DNA from: Paraburkholderia terricola
GTDB taxonomy: Bacteria > Pseudomonadota > Gammaproteobacteria > Burkholderiales > Burkholderiaceae
Length of the DNA stretch: 40,061 bases
Reading direction: 5' to 3'
Assembly: GCF_900142195.1 (NCBI RefSeq)
Contig: NZ_FRAB01000056.1
Location: 1 to 40,061, forward strand
The notes under the pieces are model-generated. The model was not told the DNA's origin, searched no databases, and worked only from the letters and a program-made list of their open reading frames with translations. The translations under genes were made by a program, and so were the position numbers. Of this stretch, positions 38,725 to 40,061 are shown piece after piece; within the stretch, counting starts at the first letter, position 1, and each line of letters opens with the position of its first letter.

Positions 38725-40061
38725 CAGGCCGGTGAAATACCTCATGTAGCGGTCATCCGGGACGCAGGCGTAAACGTTGAACTGATGTCATCAATGAGAG
38801 CGAGATGGAACGGATGCGTGGGCCAGATGGTTTTACCGAGTCAATGTTCACGGTGTTGAAGCTGGACGATTTTGTGCCGAAGGACCATCCCTTGCGTCCG
38901 ATTCGCATCTGGCTCAATGGCGCGCTTAAACGCATGGACGATGTGTTCGCGCGGATGTACGAGGCTGACGCGAAAGGAGGTCGGCCGAGCATCGCGCCGG
39001 AGAAGCTGGTGCGAGCTCTTTTGCTGCAGGTTCTGTATTCGATTCGTAGCGAGCGCATGCTGGTGGAACAGATTTCCTACAACATGCTGTTCCGCTGGTT
39101 CGTCGGCCTGCCGATGGACGGGACCGTGTGGGACCACTCGACGTTCAGCAAGAACCGCGACCGGTTGCTCGAACACGATGTGCTGGTGTTGCTGTTCAAC
39201 GAGACAGTCGAGACCGCGCGCGAGCGCGGATATCTTTCTGGGGAGCACTTTAGCGTCGACGGCACGTTGATTCAGGCATGGGCCGGGCATAAGAGCTTCG
39301 TGCCGAAGGCAAGTCCAGACGAAGACGACACGCCTCCTGACGAACCGCCAGCGCCGAATGACAACTGGCACGGACAGAAACGCAGTAACGAGACGCACCA
39401 ATCCACGACGGACGAGCAGGCACGCCTGTTTCGCAAGAGCAAAGGAACCGGAGCGATGCTCTGTTATATGGGCCACGTGCTGACAGACAACCGGCATGGC
39501 CTGGTGGTCAACGCGCAGGTGACGCTGGCGACGGGCACCGCCGAGCGCGACGCGGCCGAGCTGATGCTTGCCGATGCCGCAAGTGTTGCGCCGCTCGGCA
39601 TCACAGTCGGCGCGGACAAGAACTACGACACCGCCGGTTTCGTGGCCAGTTGTCGAGCGAACCGTGTGACGCCGCATGTGGCGCAAAACGATGGGCGTCC
39701 AGGAGGTTCAGCAATTGACGAGCGAACTACGCGCTGGCCGGGCTACGCGGTCAGCCAGCAAAAACGTAAACGCATTGAACAGGTGTTCGGATGGGGCAAG
39801 ACAGTCGGGCGAATTCGACAAGCGATGTATCGGGGACTTGAACGCGTAGACCAGCTCTTCGTGCTGACGCAGGTCGGCTACAACCTGACGCGTATGCGCA
39901 CACTTGCCGGTTGAGGGGCTGGAAGCAATGGATAACACCGATATGGTGAACCCCCGAGTAACGCCGAATGCCCGCAATCGTGTTCCGCGTTTCAAAAGTG
40001 CAAACCCAGCATCCGTCGTAATGCATCTGAGCGCATCAACGACGGATATTTCAACGGCCTG
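38725..40061 (+). mobile_element. IS5-family insertion sequence
   Basis: The left terminal repeat begins CAGGCCGGTGAAATAC at 38725. The last 18 bases of the window, read in reverse complement, begin CAGGCCGTTGAAATAT, giving imperfect inverted ends that differ at 2 of 16 positions. The sequence just outside the left end is CTAG (38721-38724), matching the YTAR-type target of IS5-like elements; the right copy would lie beyond the window. The element carries one transposase gene and about 145 bp of non-coding sequence before its right end. Confidence 0.85.
38805..39914 (+). CDS. IS5-family transposase
   Basis: A 369-residue DDE transposase. The N-terminal DUF772-type region (about 20-110) reads LDDFVPKDHPLRPIRIWLNG, then RPSIAPEKLVRALLLQVLYS, and the segment DHSTFSKNRDRLLEHDV follows. 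Catalytic acidic residues are D152 (SVDGTLIQAW), D271 (GADKNYDT) and E325 (RKRIEQVFGWGK), in the order and with the YxxxR-type context usual for IS5/IS4-group enzymes. The gene appears intact. The start at 38805 (MERMRGPDG) could also be the ATG nine bases later. Confidence 0.92.
   Translation: MERMRGPDGFTESMFTVLKLDDFVPKDHPLRPIRIWLNGALKRMDDVFARMYEADAKGGRPSIAPEKLVRALLLQVLYSIRSERMLVEQISYNMLFRWFVGLPMDGTVWDHSTFSKNRDRLLEHDVLVLLFNETVETARERGYLSGEHFSVDGTLIQAWAGHKSFVPKASPDEDDTPPDEPPAPNDNWHGQKRSNETHQSTTDEQARLFRKSKGTGAMLCYMGHVLTDNRHGLVVNAQVTLATGTAERDAAELMLADAASVAPLGITVGADKNYDTAGFVASCRANRVTPHVAQNDGRPGGSAIDERTTRWPGYAVSQQKRKRIEQVFGWGKTVGRIRQAMYRGLERVDQLFVLTQVGYNLTRMRTLAG

Noticed and set aside
1..40061. 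Composite transposon formed by the two flanking insertion sequences
   Set aside because: One is IS3-family (D-35-E rve type) and the other IS5-family; their ends are unrelated, so they cannot mobilise the interval together.
1..40061. tRNA, rRNA or CRISPR array
   Set aside because: No cloverleaf-like sequence with a CCA or T-loop motif, no rRNA segments, and no spaced repeats of CRISPR length; the repeats found are 6-12 bp tandem units.

Overview
The window is high-GC DNA with the gene content of a Burkholderiaceae chromosome or megaplasmid, most likely Paraburkholderia, Caballeronia or Burkholderia. The clues are two DUF3331 proteins, a very large kinase/ATPase/histidine-kinase fusion, XapX and YoaK-type membrane proteins, and a PoxB/FUSC efflux operon. 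This is inferred from families; the genus cannot be fixed from sequence alone. The window is bounded by two insertion sequences: an IS3-family element at the left (5-1614, complete, with a 3-bp GGC duplication) and an IS5-family element at the right (38725-40061), whose terminal repeat ends on the last base of the window.

Layout. (1) 1665-9287, minus strand: a signalling operon read as STAND-type transcription regulator (511 aa), a 41-codon structured segment or microprotein, a receiver-only response regulator, then an 1865-aa protein joining a degenerate Ser/Thr kinase, an AAA-type ATPase, GAF, PAS and a histidine kinase. Every junction is an ATGA overlap. (2) 9288-13862: a small membrane protein, a remnant of cytochrome bd oxidase subunit I, a DUF3331 gene with a strong terminator, an AraC-type regulator, a FixJ-type response regulator and a periplasmic PRC-barrel protein. 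(3) 14049-22045: poxB, FUSC permease, NodT outer-membrane lipoprotein, DUF1656 and HlyD adaptor form one minus-strand operon, divergent from a YhaJ-like LysR regulator. (4) 22067-25805: a second, full-length STAND regulator with a second DUF3331 gene upstream. (5) 25972-38405: an unbroken minus-strand series of 11 genes: isochorismatase-like hydrolase, amidohydrolase, MscS/cNMP channel, HD protein, XapX, DUF1275, exported VOC protein, outer-membrane porin, cNMP/FAD oxidoreductase, exported metallo-beta-lactamase-fold hydrolase and a haloacetate-dehalogenase-like hydrolase.

How the parts may work together. Region 5 has the parts expected for uptake, hydrolysis and redox handling of some small, possibly toxic molecule: an outer-membrane channel, two exported proteins and several cytoplasmic hydrolases. 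No substrate can be assigned. The observation I consider most worth following is a short AT-rich direct repeat with an exact 10-bp period (CTTAAN-N4-CTTAAT as read on the plus strand). It lies upstream of the isochorismatase operon, upstream of the HD/XapX/DUF1275 genes and upstream of the FixJ-type regulator, with a degenerate copy before the metallo-beta-lactamase-fold gene. It suggests that region 5 and the regulator at 12462-13133 form one regulon. A second point is a 20-bp perfect hairpin inside the 41-codon segment of the signalling operon, which may be a leader-peptide or attenuator-like control element.

Short tandem repeats of 9-12 bp recur in the intergenic regions (9450-9485, 13935-13954, 25904-25943, 32214-32240, 35645-35689, 38610-38629). 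I saw no tRNA, rRNA or CRISPR array.
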